DNA of 64,000 bases from Alkalibacter mobilis. GTDB lineage: Bacteria; Bacillota; Clostridia; Eubacteriales; Alkalibacteraceae. How positions within the stretch are numbered: position 1 is the stretch's first letter; each line of letters opens with the position of its first letter. Below the pieces are notes generated by a model that was not told the DNA's origin, made no database searches, and saw only the letters and a program-made list of their open reading frames with translations. The DNA is taken from NCBI RefSeq assembly GCF_015594845.1, contig NZ_JADNRK010000010.1, positions 16,865 through 80,864 of the forward strand, read 5' to 3'. The position numbers were made by a program, and so were the translations under genes. Shown here one piece after another: positions 1 through 7,622 of this stretch.

Positions 1-1521
1 TGGATAAACTTTGCCTGTGCTGCCATCCAAGGATATAAAATCCCCTTCGTTGATTTTAATATCACCGACTGCAAATATTTTTGAATCTTCATCGACTTTG
101 ACCATTTCACAACCGGCTACGCAACACTTGCCCATTCCTCTTGCCACTACGGCTGCATGTGATGTCATTCCACCCCTGGAAGTAAGAATGCCTTGCGCAA
201 CGTTCATACCTTCTATGTCTTCGGGAGAAGTCTCTTTTCTTACCAAAACCACCTTTTCACCTGTTGAAGCAGCCTTGACTGCATCTTCAGCCGTGAAATA
301 AACTTTGCCTGTAGCCGCTCCAGGTGAAGCCGGTAAACCTGTCGCAATGGGAACTGCCATTTTCATGGTTTCTCCGTCAAATGTAGGATGCAACAACTGA
401 TCCAGCTGCTTTGGATCGATTCTCAAAATAGCTTCATCCTGGGTCAAAAGTCCCTCTTCAACCATTTCAACTGCTACTCTCAATGACGCATTTATAGTTC
501 TCTTTCCGTTTCTTGTTTGTAATATGTATAATTTACCTTGTTCGATGGTAAATTCAATATCCTGCATGTCTTTGTAATGGTTTTCTAAATTATTTGTGAT
601 CACTGAAAATTGCTCGAAAACTTCAGGCATGATATCCTGGAGTTCCTCTATCGACTTTGGAGTCCTGATACCGGCTACAACGTCTTCGCCTTGTGCATTC
701 ATCAAAAATTCACCGTAAAGCTTTTTCTCGCCGGTTGCGGGATTACGAGTGAATGCAACACCGGTTCCCGAATCGTCCCCCATATTTCCAAAGACCATGG
801 ATTGAACGTTGACAGCCGTTCCAAGATTGTGCGGAATATCATACAAATTTCTGTAAGCGATTGCTCTGGCATTGTTCCAAGATCGGAATACAGCATTTAC
901 CGCTTCCATCAACTGCTCGTTTGGTACTTGTGGAAAATCTCTTCCAGACTCCTTTTTTACAATAGCTTTAAAATCCTTTACTATGTCCTTCAAATCATCC
1001 ACTGTCAATTGTGTGTCGTTTTCGTAACCGAATTTTTCCTTATATTTGTCCAAAACATTCTCGAACCTGAACTTTGGTATCTCCAAAACAACATCTGAGA
1101 ACATTTGAATGAACCTTCTGTAGCTGTCATACGCAAATCTCATATTGTCTGTTTTTTCTCCTATCGCTATAACGGTTTCGTCATTAAGACCAAGGTTCAA
1201 TATGGTGTCCATCATACCCGGCATTGAAAACATGGCGCCCGATCTTACTGAAACCAGAAGCGGATTCACTTTGTCACCGAATTTTTTATTAGTTTTTTCT
1301 TCGATGGATTTGAAATCTTTGGTTATCTGATCGATAATTTCAGGTGTAATACTTTTGTTGTTTTCGTAATATGCCCTGCATGCATCAGTAGAGATAGTAA
1401 AACCTGGAGGTACTGGCAGCCCTATATTGGTCATTTCAGCCAAATTTGCACCTTTCCCCCCCAGTAGAGCTTTCATTGATGCATTTCCTTCTTCAAACAG
1501 ATAGACGAACTTATTACTCAT
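1..1521 (-). CDS. ppdK: Pyruvate, phosphate dikinase, N-terminal 507 residues (3' end outside window)
   Basis: Interconverts pyruvate, ATP and phosphate with PEP, AMP and pyrophosphate in the cytosol. The frame is open from the ATG at 1521 to the window edge, so only the nucleotide-binding domain and the phosphohistidine domain are present. The swivelling domain shows the motif GGMTSHAAVVARGMGK. Its catalytic His is residue 455 (codon 157-159), the same number as in the Clostridium symbiosum enzyme, and the regulatory Thr is residue 453. The last residues seen are the ISLDGSTGKVYP block. The start codon overlaps the stop of the upstream regulatory kinase gene as ATGA, so the two genes are translationally coupled. 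The usual full length is about 870-880 residues, so roughly 370 are missing. Identification is secure. Confidence 0.97.
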   Translation of the reverse strand, partial: MSNKFVYLFEEGNASMKALLGGKGANLAEMTNIGLPVPPGFTISTDACRAYYENNKSITPEIIDQITKDFKSIEEKTNKKFGDKVNPLLVSVRSGAMFSMPGMMDTILNLGLNDETVIAIGEKTDNMRFAYDSYRRFIQMFSDVVLEIPKFRFENVLDKYKEKFGYENDTQLTVDDLKDIVKDFKAIVKKESGRDFPQVPNEQLMEAVNAVFRSWNNARAIAYRNLYDIPHNLGTAVNVQSMVFGNMGDDSGTGVAFTRNPATGEKKLYGEFLMNAQGEDVVAGIRTPKSIEELQDIMPEVFEQFSVITNNLENHYKDMQDIEFTIEQGKLYILQTRNGKRTINASLRVAVEMVEEGLLTQDEAILRIDPKQLDQLLHPTFDGETMKMAVPIATGLPASPGAATGKVYFTAEDAVKAASTGEKVVLVRKETSPEDIEGMNVAQGILTSRGGMTSHAAVVARGMGKCCVAGCEMVKVDEDSKIFAVGDIKINEGDFISLDGSTGKVYP

Positions 1522-2339
1522 ATTGATTCCCCCTCGCGTATAATTGATAGTATTATGCTTGCAGTTTCCTCTATTGCTTTTGTGGAAACATTTATAACAG
1601 GACAACGCAGTTTATGAAATAATTTTTCAGCGAAATCCAGTTCTTCGAGTATTCTTCCCATATTTGCATAAGTAGCCGTATAGTCCAGGCCAAGTGCCTT
1701 TAATCTTTCCTGTCGTATATTGTTCAATTTGTCGGGATCATTGGTCAATCCTATTATCTTGCCTTTGATGGGTTCAAAAAGCTCCTTGGGTGGATCGACT
1801 TCGGGAACCAACGGTATGTTAGCCACCTTTATGTTTTTGTGAGCAAGGTACATGCTGAGCGGTGTCTTCGACGTCCTGGAAATCCCAAGCAATACTACAT
1901 CCGCTTTTTTGATTCCTCTTGAATCCTTTCCGTCATCATACTTCACTGCAAACTCAATAGCTTCTACTTTTTTGAAATAATCAGCATCCAATCTTCTGTT
2001 TAATCCTGCTTCAAACAAAGGTTCTCTGCTTGTTATATTTTTCAGAGCGTCTATTACAGGTCCCAAAACATCTACTGCAGGTATGTTGTACTGCCTGCAC
2101 TTTTCATTCATGTATTCTTTCATCTCCGGTACTACCAGAGTAAATACAACAACTGATTTTTGATCTTTAGCTTCATAAAGTATTTCATCGATTTGGTCTT
2201 TTTCCAAAACGAAAGGATATCTTTTAATCTCACTTATACTGCTGTTAAACTGAATTTTGCCTGCTTTTGCCACCAATTCCCCGGTTTCGCCCAAGGAGTC
2301 GGATATAACGTATATTATTCCTCTTTTTTTAGGTTCCAT
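1518..2339 (-). CDS. Pyruvate phosphate dikinase regulatory protein (PSRP, DUF299; bifunctional kinase/Pi-dependent phosphorylase)
   Basis: Family members phosphorylate the regulatory Thr beside the catalytic His of PPDK, using ADP, and remove the phosphate with Pi; this switches the dikinase off and on. The protein has 273 residues, the normal length. The P-loop-like motif GISRTSKTP lies near residues 152-160. The N-terminus KRGIIYVISDSLGETGE is typical of the family. The target Thr is visible in the next gene (residue 453 of PpdK). The gene overlaps ppdK by 4 bases and lies 13 bases after the CBS-domain repressor gene, so all three form one operon. Bacillus subtilis YqfL is the corresponding protein next to CcpN. 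Confidence 0.95.
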   Translation of the reverse strand: MEPKKRGIIYVISDSLGETGELVAKAGKIQFNSSISEIKRYPFVLEKDQIDEILYEAKDQKSVVVFTLVVPEMKEYMNEKCRQYNIPAVDVLGPVIDALKNITSREPLFEAGLNRRLDADYFKKVEAIEFAVKYDDGKDSRGIKKADVVLLGISRTSKTPLSMYLAHKNIKVANIPLVPEVDPPKELFEPIKGKIIGLTNDPDKLNNIRQERLKALGLDYTATYANMGRILEELDFAEKLFHKLRCPVINVSTKAIEETASIILSIIREGESI

Positions 2340-2352
2340 TGTTGTTTCCTCC

Positions 2353-2994
2353 TCAATCGTTGCCGATGTTTACCATAGCGTTGGTAATGGTGGTCTTGGA
2401 AATTTTACCGATAATTTTCAATCTTTCAATGCCCTTCTCATCTCGAACTCTTTCAACGATTGGCAATGAATCCACCTGGTGATCTATTATCTTGACCGCT
2501 GCATCAAAAATCGACTCGTCCTGTTCACAATATACTATATTCGGCATTCTCGTCATGATCATCGCTACTGGCATAGACTTGATGTCCTGGTTTCCCAGAG
2601 TAGCCTTTATAAAGTCTTTTCGTGATACTATCCCTGACAAGAATCCCTTGTTTTGAACATAGATGTTACCCGTGTCTTCCAAAAACATCGTAACAATAGC
2701 GTCGTATATTGTAGTATCTTCGCTTACGACTACGGGTACGGACTTTACATCCATTACATGAATATTTTTTATAAAACTGCCCATCACACTTATCAAGGAT
2801 TTCCCTGAGTAATAATAACCAACCTTGGGCCGAGCTTCCAATATCCCTATCATTGTAAGTATTGTAAGATCCGGTCTTAGAGTCGCTCTTGTCAAATTTA
2901 TTTTCTCAGCTATCTGCTCGCTTGTGATAGGCTGATGCGCTTTGACAATATCCAGAATTTCCATTTGTCTCTTCGATAGTTGTATTTTAGACAC
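2353..2994 (-). CDS. ccpN: CcpN-type transcriptional repressor (HTH plus two CBS domains)
   Basis: 213 residues. A winged helix-turn-helix occupies about residues 1-62 (SKRQMEILDIVKAHQPITSE at its start). Two CBS domains follow, at about 80-135 and 143-205, which normally bind adenine nucleotides. In Bacillus the homologue CcpN represses gluconeogenic genes and is co-transcribed with the PSRP homologue, the same order as here. In this organism the likely targets are ppdK and other PEP/pyruvate-node genes, but that is inference. A GGGAGGTG ribosome site precedes the ATG. The 100 bases upstream hold no other gene and presumably the operon promoter, although no clean -35/-10 pair is visible. Confidence 0.85.
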   Translation of the reverse strand: MSKIQLSKRQMEILDIVKAHQPITSEQIAEKINLTRATLRPDLTILTMIGILEARPKVGYYYSGKSLISVMGSFIKNIHVMDVKSVPVVVSEDTTIYDAIVTMFLEDTGNIYVQNKGFLSGIVSRKDFIKATLGNQDIKSMPVAMIMTRMPNIVYCEQDESIFDAAVKIIDHQVDSLPIVERVRDEKGIERLKIIGKISKTTITNAMVNIGND

Positions 2995-3094
2995 CTCCCA
3001 AGGTTAAGTATGTTCTATTATTAAGTTTTAACACGTATAAAGTATAACATATTTCTCAAATTATTCTACTACATTTTAAAGTTTTTTTGTGTTT

Positions 3095-4483
3095 TTAGTA
3101 TGCAATTTTCTCAGCTATGTAATTTTTCAATTCATTTATGTTCACCCTGATCTGATCCATTGAATCTCTATCCCTGACAGTAACTGTACCGTCTTCCAAT
3201 GTATCAAAATCTATTGTAATACAATATGGCGTTCCGATTTCATCTTGTCTTCTGTATCTTTTTCCTATACTACCGGCCTCATCGTAATCTATCATAAAAT
3301 CTTTTGACAATTCTTGAAATACTTCCAAGGCTTTATCTTTTAATTTTTTGGTAAGTGGTAACACTGCGCATTTAAATGCCGCCAGTGCCGGGTGGATCCT
3401 CAATACTGTTCTGGAGTCATTTTCATCGATTTGTTCATTTTCAAAACCGTTGCACAAAAATGCCAAAAGTACTCTGTCAACGCCCAATGACGGTTCAATA
3501 CAGTAAGGAATGTATTTTTCATTTGTAGTGGGATCAGTATATTTTAGATCTTTGCCGGAATGCTCCATATGCTGTTTCAAATCGTAATCTGTCCTGTCGG
3601 CTATACCCCACAGCTCTCCCCAACCAAAAGGAAATTTGAATTCAAAATCTGTTGTTGCATTGCTGTAATGTGACAATTCATCATCAGAGTGGTCTCTTAA
3701 TCTTAAATTTTCTTCTTTAATTCCCAATCCCAATATCCAATTCTTACAATAATTTTTCCAGTAATCAAACCACTCCAGGTCTTCTCCCGGTTTACAGAAA
3801 AACTCTAGTTCCATCTGCTCAAATTCTCTTGTCCTAAAAATAAAGTTTCCAGGTGTTATCTCATTTCTAAATGATTTTCCAATTTGAGCTATTCCAAAAG
3901 GTATTTTTTTTCGGGATGATCTTTGTATGTTAGCAAAATTGACGAAAATCCCCTGAGCAGTTTCCGGTCTCAAAAATATTTCATTTGCAGTGTCTTCCGT
4001 GACTCCTTGAAAAGTCTTGAACATTAAATTGAATTGCCTTATTTCCGTATAGTTTAAAGCTCCACAATTTGGACATTTAATGTTGTAATCCACGATAAAA
4101 TCGTACATCTTGGAGTTTTCCCATCCGTCTACAATGATTTCCTTTTGATTTGCAATACCAAAATCTTCTATTAGCTTATCAGCCCTATACCTGGATTTGC
4201 ACTCTTTGCAATCCATAAGCGGGTCATTGAATCCGCCAATGTGACCAGAAGCTTCCCATGTTTTTGGATTCATAAGAATTGCAGAATCTATTCCGACATT
4301 GAATGGAGATTCCTGAACAAATTTTTTCCACCACATTTTTTTGACATTGTTCTTTATTTCAACACCTATGGGACCGTAATCCCAACTATTTGCCAAGCCT
4401 CCGTAAATTTCAGAGCCGGGATAAATAATTCCTCTCATTTTGCATATGCTTACAATTTCATTCATACTTAGTTCTGCACTCAT
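3095..4483 (-). CDS. glyQS: Glycine--tRNA ligase, single-chain (alpha2) type
   Basis: Charges tRNA-Gly with glycine using ATP. At 462 residues it is the eukaryote/archaea-like homodimeric class II enzyme, not the bacterial alpha2beta2 type. Class II motif 2 (SFRNEITPG, followed by [14 protein letters not shown]) and motif 3 ([14 protein letters not shown]) are clear. A Cys-x2-Cys pair ([11 protein letters not shown]) and a second pair (CPNCGAL) form the usual zinc-binding insertion. The C-terminal third is the anticodon-binding domain ([18 protein letters not shown] and onwards). A T-box leader lies directly upstream, so expression should respond to uncharged tRNA-Gly. The gene is monocistronic as far as can be seen. 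Confidence 0.96.
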   Translation of the reverse strand: MSAELSMNEIVSICKMRGIIYPGSEIYGGLANSWDYGPIGVEIKNNVKKMWWKKFVQESPFNVGIDSAILMNPKTWEASGHIGGFNDPLMDCKECKSRYRADKLIEDFGIANQKEIIVDGWENSKMYDFIVDYNIKCPNCGALNYTEIRQFNLMFKTFQGVTEDTANEIFLRPETAQGIFVNFANIQRSSRKKIPFGIAQIGKSFRNEITPGNFIFRTREFEQMELEFFCKPGEDLEWFDYWKNYCKNWILGLGIKEENLRLRDHSDDELSHYSNATTDFEFKFPFGWGELWGIADRTDYDLKQHMEHSGKDLKYTDPTTNEKYIPYCIEPSLGVDRVLLAFLCNGFENEQIDENDSRTVLRIHPALAAFKCAVLPLTKKLKDKALEVFQELSKDFMIDYDEAGSIGKRYRRQDEIGTPYCITIDFDTLEDGTVTVRDRDSMDQIRVNINELKNYIAEKIAY

Positions 4484-4512
4484 TTCAAACCTCCATTATA
4501 TTTTTTAAAATA

Positions 4513-4540
4513 AAAAATCCCCTGCTCCTGGCAAGGGACG
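4513..4540 (-). terminator. T-box-controlled intrinsic terminator
   Basis: On the minus strand, stem TCCCTTGC / GCAGGGGA with loop CAGGA, followed by six or more T. This is the attenuator of the glyQS leader. Confidence 0.9.
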
Positions 4541-4706
4541 GTATGACCGCGGTTCCACCCTAGTTGACCATTTGGTCCACTTTTAATGAAGATGCTCAAA
4601 AGCTCCCTTCAAAAGATTAAGCTGAAAAGCTCCCACCGTCCTTTTCTCTCTAAAAACCAATCTCTTTCTACTCTTCTTTTTCATAGCATCGTATTAAATT
4701 TTCGTT
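4513..4706 (-). promoter_or_regulatory. T-box riboswitch leader of glyQS
   Basis: On the minus strand the conserved T-box sequence AGGGTGGAACCGCGG is perfect (plus positions 4547-4561). It sits between an upstream purine-rich region with AGAGAG-type elements and a downstream intrinsic terminator. Alternative pairing of the T-box with the 5' part of the terminator forms the antiterminator when uncharged tRNA-Gly binds. The glycine specifier codon was not assigned with confidence. The 5' boundary is approximate; a TATAAT at 4707-4712 is the likely -10 region. Confidence 0.93.
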
Positions 4707-4737
4707 ATTATAAGTTAACAAAATTTTTGCTGCTTTG

Positions 4738-5481
4738 TCAAATGTTATTTGCAATAAATTCAAATGATTTGATTCTTCTTCCTACATGACTTTCCAGTAT
4801 CTTATTTAATATATCCGAAATGTACAACCACCTTTGGGGGATTTTATCCATACATATCAATGCTTTCAATGATGATCTATGAATATTTTCCAGATATGAT
4901 ATCTCTTCTCGATTTAAAATATAAGAAGCACCATTTGTCTTGAGGCAATCTTTACATAGAAACACGCCTTCTGAAGGCATCAAACCTGATAAATCGGAAG
5001 GTTTCCCGCAAATGCCGCACTCTGAGAAGTTAAGTCCAAATCCCAATGCTGACAAAAATTTTAATTGAAAGGCGAGCAGCACAATATTATCGTCTTTCAG
5101 CGAATTGCTATTCAAAAAGTACAACAGATTCAATGCCATTCGCAAAACCTGATAATCGGATTCGTAATTCTCAAATGAAAGATCAATTGCTTCGACAAAA
5201 TATGCCGCCTTGGATAATTTACCCAAATCATTTCTTAATTTGTGAAAAGACTCTACTATCTCAGCTTGATTGAGATAAGCAAAGCTCCTTCCTGTGTAGT
5301 ATACGAAGTTACTGTAACAAAAAAGCTGGGTGGCCCCCATAAATGCGCTTTTGGGATTTCGTGCTCCTTTGACCATGGCAGTTATCTTACCGTGTTCTTT
5401 AGTAAATAATGTTATGATTTTATCGTTTTCACCGTAATTCATGGATTTGATAACCAACCCTGCCGCCTTGTCCATAGCCAT
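4738..5481 (-). CDS. recO: DNA repair protein RecO
   Basis: RecFOR-pathway recombination mediator that helps RecA load on SSB-coated DNA. The N-terminal OB-fold begins AAGLVIKSMNYGENDKIITL, the family signature. A zinc-finger-like pair (CGICGKPSD and FLCKDCLK) sits in the C-terminal half. I chose the ATG at 5481 (247 residues), 4 bases after the era stop, with an AGG just upstream. A TTG at 5514 would add 11 residues that do not fit the family and would overlap era. It is the last gene of the phoH-to-recO operon. The glyQS T-box promoter abuts its 3' end. Confidence 0.92.
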   Translation of the reverse strand: MAMDKAAGLVIKSMNYGENDKIITLFTKEHGKITAMVKGARNPKSAFMGATQLFCYSNFVYYTGRSFAYLNQAEIVESFHKLRNDLGKLSKAAYFVEAIDLSFENYESDYQVLRMALNLLYFLNSNSLKDDNIVLLAFQLKFLSALGFGLNFSECGICGKPSDLSGLMPSEGVFLCKDCLKTNGASYILNREEISYLENIHRSSLKALICMDKIPQRWLYISDILNKILESHVGRRIKSFEFIANNI

Positions 5482-5485
5482 GTTT

Positions 5486-6388
5486 TTACCTGTTTTTGTC
5501 CTGGTTATAACCAAAGCTTCTTAAGTCAAAGTCTTTGTCGCGCCAGTCTTCCTTGATTTTTACCCATAGCTGAAGATTGACCTGCGTTCCCAACAGATTC
5601 TCTATGTCTCTTCTGGCTTTTGTGCCAATTTTTTTGAGCATGGAACCGCCTTTTCCTATAATTATACCCTTGTGAGATTTTTTTTCCGTGTAGATAGTTG
5701 CCTCTATATCGATCAGCGAACCTTTTTTTCTTTCTTTCATGGACATTATTTCCACAGCTATTCCATGGGGTATCTCTTCATCCAAGCTTTGCAGGGCCTT
5801 TTCCCTAATCAGTTCTGCAACTATTACCTTTTCCGGTTGTTCCGTGATCATGTCCTCGGGGAAATACATAGGCCCCTCCGGAAGATACTTTTTCATTATC
5901 TCCAATAGTCTGTCAACATTTTCTCCTCTATCAGCACTGATCGGAACTATCTCATCAAAATAATCATATTCCTTCATTATGTCTATTTTCGCTAATATTT
6001 CTTCTTTTTTTACCAGATCTATTTTATTCAATACAAGTATTTTAGGAATATTAATATCTTTCAATGCTTCAAGTATGAACTTATCTCCCGGCCCCGGCGC
6101 TTTCATATCGTCGGTTAGAAACAATATCAAATCCACTTCTCGCATAGCCGACGTCGCTCCGTCTACCATGATGTTTCCCAGTTTATTTTTGGGTTTGTGT
6201 ATCCCGGGTGTATCTAAAAATACCATCTGATAATCATCAGTCGTATGTACACACCTGATCACATTACGGGTCGTCTGGGGTTTGGAGGATATAATTACCA
6301 TTTTTTCCCCCAATATATTGTTCAATAGCGTAGATTTTCCTACATTAGGCCTACCTATTATGCTTATAAATCCTGATTTAAATCCCAT
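5486..6388 (-). CDS. era: GTPase Era
   Basis: Essential ribosome-assembly GTPase that binds the 3' end of 16S rRNA. 300 residues, the normal length. G1 is GRPNVGKS (12-19), G3 is DTPG (59-62), G4 is NKID (121-124) and G5 is PISA near 148. The C-terminal KH domain carries the GKGGSMLKKIG loop typical of Era. The start overlaps the end of cdd by 11 bases. The order cdd-era-recO is the standard Firmicutes arrangement. Confidence 0.98.
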   Translation of the reverse strand: MGFKSGFISIIGRPNVGKSTLLNNILGEKMVIISSKPQTTRNVIRCVHTTDDYQMVFLDTPGIHKPKNKLGNIMVDGATSAMREVDLILFLTDDMKAPGPGDKFILEALKDINIPKILVLNKIDLVKKEEILAKIDIMKEYDYFDEIVPISADRGENVDRLLEIMKKYLPEGPMYFPEDMITEQPEKVIVAELIREKALQSLDEEIPHGIAVEIMSMKERKKGSLIDIEATIYTEKKSHKGIIIGKGGSMLKKIGTKARRDIENLLGTQVNLQLWVKIKEDWRDKDFDLRSFGYNQDKNR

Positions 6389-6803
6389 CTTGAACCTCTT
6401 CCATATCTTTATTTGTAAAACTGTTGGGTAAAAGCTTTCCTATTGTGGTAAGCTTCGCTTCTCCATTTTTATTCATCAAAACAATTATTATATCATCACC
6501 AAACTCTATTAAAACCTGGCGACAAATGCCACAGGGATACAGGTGCTCTTTAGTGTCGCCTGAAATGGCTATCGCCTTGATATCAGTATGCCCCTCTGAA
6601 ACCGCCTTGAAAACAGCGGTTCTTTCAGCGCAGTTTGTCGCTCCATAAGATGCGTTTTCCACATTGCAACCGCCGTAAATTTTCCCATCCCCGGTCATGA
6701 CAGCAGCTCCTACCTTGAATCCGGAATAAGGTACATACGCATTTTTCTTGCTCTCTTGTGCGACCTCGATCAACTCTTTAAAATCCTGATTTATCTTATC
6801 CAA
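6378..6803 (-). CDS. cdd: Cytidine deaminase
   Basis: Deaminates cytidine and deoxycytidine to uridine and deoxyuridine for pyrimidine salvage. 141 residues, the short homotetrameric form. The zinc site is complete: Cys58-Ala-Glu60 (NCAERTAVF) and PCGICRQ with Cys91 and Cys94; Glu60 is the proton shuttle. CNVENASYG is the substrate-binding loop. It overlaps dgkA by 13 bases and era by 11, so translation is coupled. A pyrimidine-nucleoside phosphorylase for the same salvage route is at 18-19.6 kb. Confidence 0.97.
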   Translation of the reverse strand: MDKINQDFKELIEVAQESKKNAYVPYSGFKVGAAVMTGDGKIYGGCNVENASYGATNCAERTAVFKAVSEGHTDIKAIAISGDTKEHLYPCGICRQVLIEFGDDIIIVLMNKNGEAKLTTIGKLLPNSFTNKDMEEVQDGI

Positions 6804-7171
6804 TTATACAACACCTCTACGATTCTGTGAAAAAATACCAAGTACCCTACAAAAACAGCTACAATGGCATTTATCAGAACTGCGCCTGCAGCAACATCTT
6901 TTGCAATTTTTGCCTTTTCGTGATAGTCTTCCGTAATCATGTCCACAACCTTTTCGATGGCGGTATTAAACATCTCGCTTGTAATAACGAGACTGAACGT
7001 TATAAATAGCCCCGTCCATTCCACCATGTGTATATCAAAATACATTCCCGCAGCAATAACCAACGCTACAAAAGTAAAATGAATGCGCATATTCCTTTGG
7101 GTTTTCAGACAATAAGATATACCTTCGTATGCATATTCAAAACTCTTTATTATTGATCTAACAGGCTTCAT
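6791..7171 (-). CDS. dgkA: Diacylglycerol kinase family protein (probable undecaprenol kinase)
   Basis: 126 residues with about three membrane helices. The conserved NTAIEKVVDMI segment carries the catalytic Glu and metal ligands. In Gram-positive bacteria this family phosphorylates undecaprenol for cell-envelope lipid recycling rather than diacylglycerol; assigning that substrate here is by analogy. It lies between ybeY and cdd, the usual Firmicutes order, 4 bases after the ybeY stop. Confidence 0.93.
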   Translation of the reverse strand: MKPVRSIIKSFEYAYEGISYCLKTQRNMRIHFTFVALVIAAGMYFDIHMVEWTGLFITFSLVITSEMFNTAIEKVVDMITEDYHEKAKIAKDVAAGAVLINAIVAVFVGYLVFFHRIVEVLYNWIR

Positions 7172-7175
7172 CCAA

Positions 7176-7619
7176 TCACCTTTTCAATTCAAGAATATCC
7201 ATTATCTCTTTTTCTTTGGATCTCATGACTCTTTTGTCATCTTCCTGCATATGGTCGTACCCCAAAAGATGCAACATGCCATGGGCTGTCAAGTAACTGA
7301 TTTCTCTCCGAAAATCATGCCCGTACTCTTCAGACTGCTCAACTGCCCTCTTAAAACAAATAATGATATCTCCCAACTGAACCGGTTCAATATCTCCTTC
7401 TTCATACATGGGAAAAGACAAGACATCGGTCACAGAGTCCTTGGAACGATAGTCCCTGTTCAACTTTTTGATTTCCTCTTCTGCAACGATGGAAATTGCC
7501 ACTTCGTAGTCAAACGTAAATTTTTCGATTTTAATTGCAGCTTCGACCGTTTTATTGATAAGGTCAACAAGTTCATCGTCGATTGTTTCGTCGGTTCTAT
7601 TATCGATGAAAATTTCCAT
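7176..7619 (-). CDS. ybeY: Endoribonuclease YbeY (rRNA maturation)
   Basis: Single-strand-specific metalloendoribonuclease needed for 16S rRNA 3'-end maturation and ribosome quality control. 147 residues. The zinc motif H-x3-H-x5-H is intact as HGMLHLLGYDH (His113, His117, His123). It starts 3 bases after the end of the HD-phosphohydrolase gene and continues into dgkA. Confidence 0.96.
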   Translation of the reverse strand: MEIFIDNRTDETIDDELVDLINKTVEAAIKIEKFTFDYEVAISIVAEEEIKKLNRDYRSKDSVTDVLSFPMYEEGDIEPVQLGDIIICFKRAVEQSEEYGHDFRREISYLTAHGMLHLLGYDHMQEDDKRVMRSKEKEIMDILELKR

Positions 7620-7622
7620 ATC

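Noticed and set aside
610..1098. Plus-strand frame of 162 codons
   Set aside because: It is antisense to the well-conserved ppdK coding region and has no ribosome site or recognisable protein features.
4707..4741. TTGACA and TATAAT near the end of recO as a consensus promoter for glyQS
   Set aside because: The two boxes are 23 bases apart, too far for a standard sigma-A promoter. TATAAT may still serve as the -10 with a poor -35, so no -35/-10 pair was annotated.
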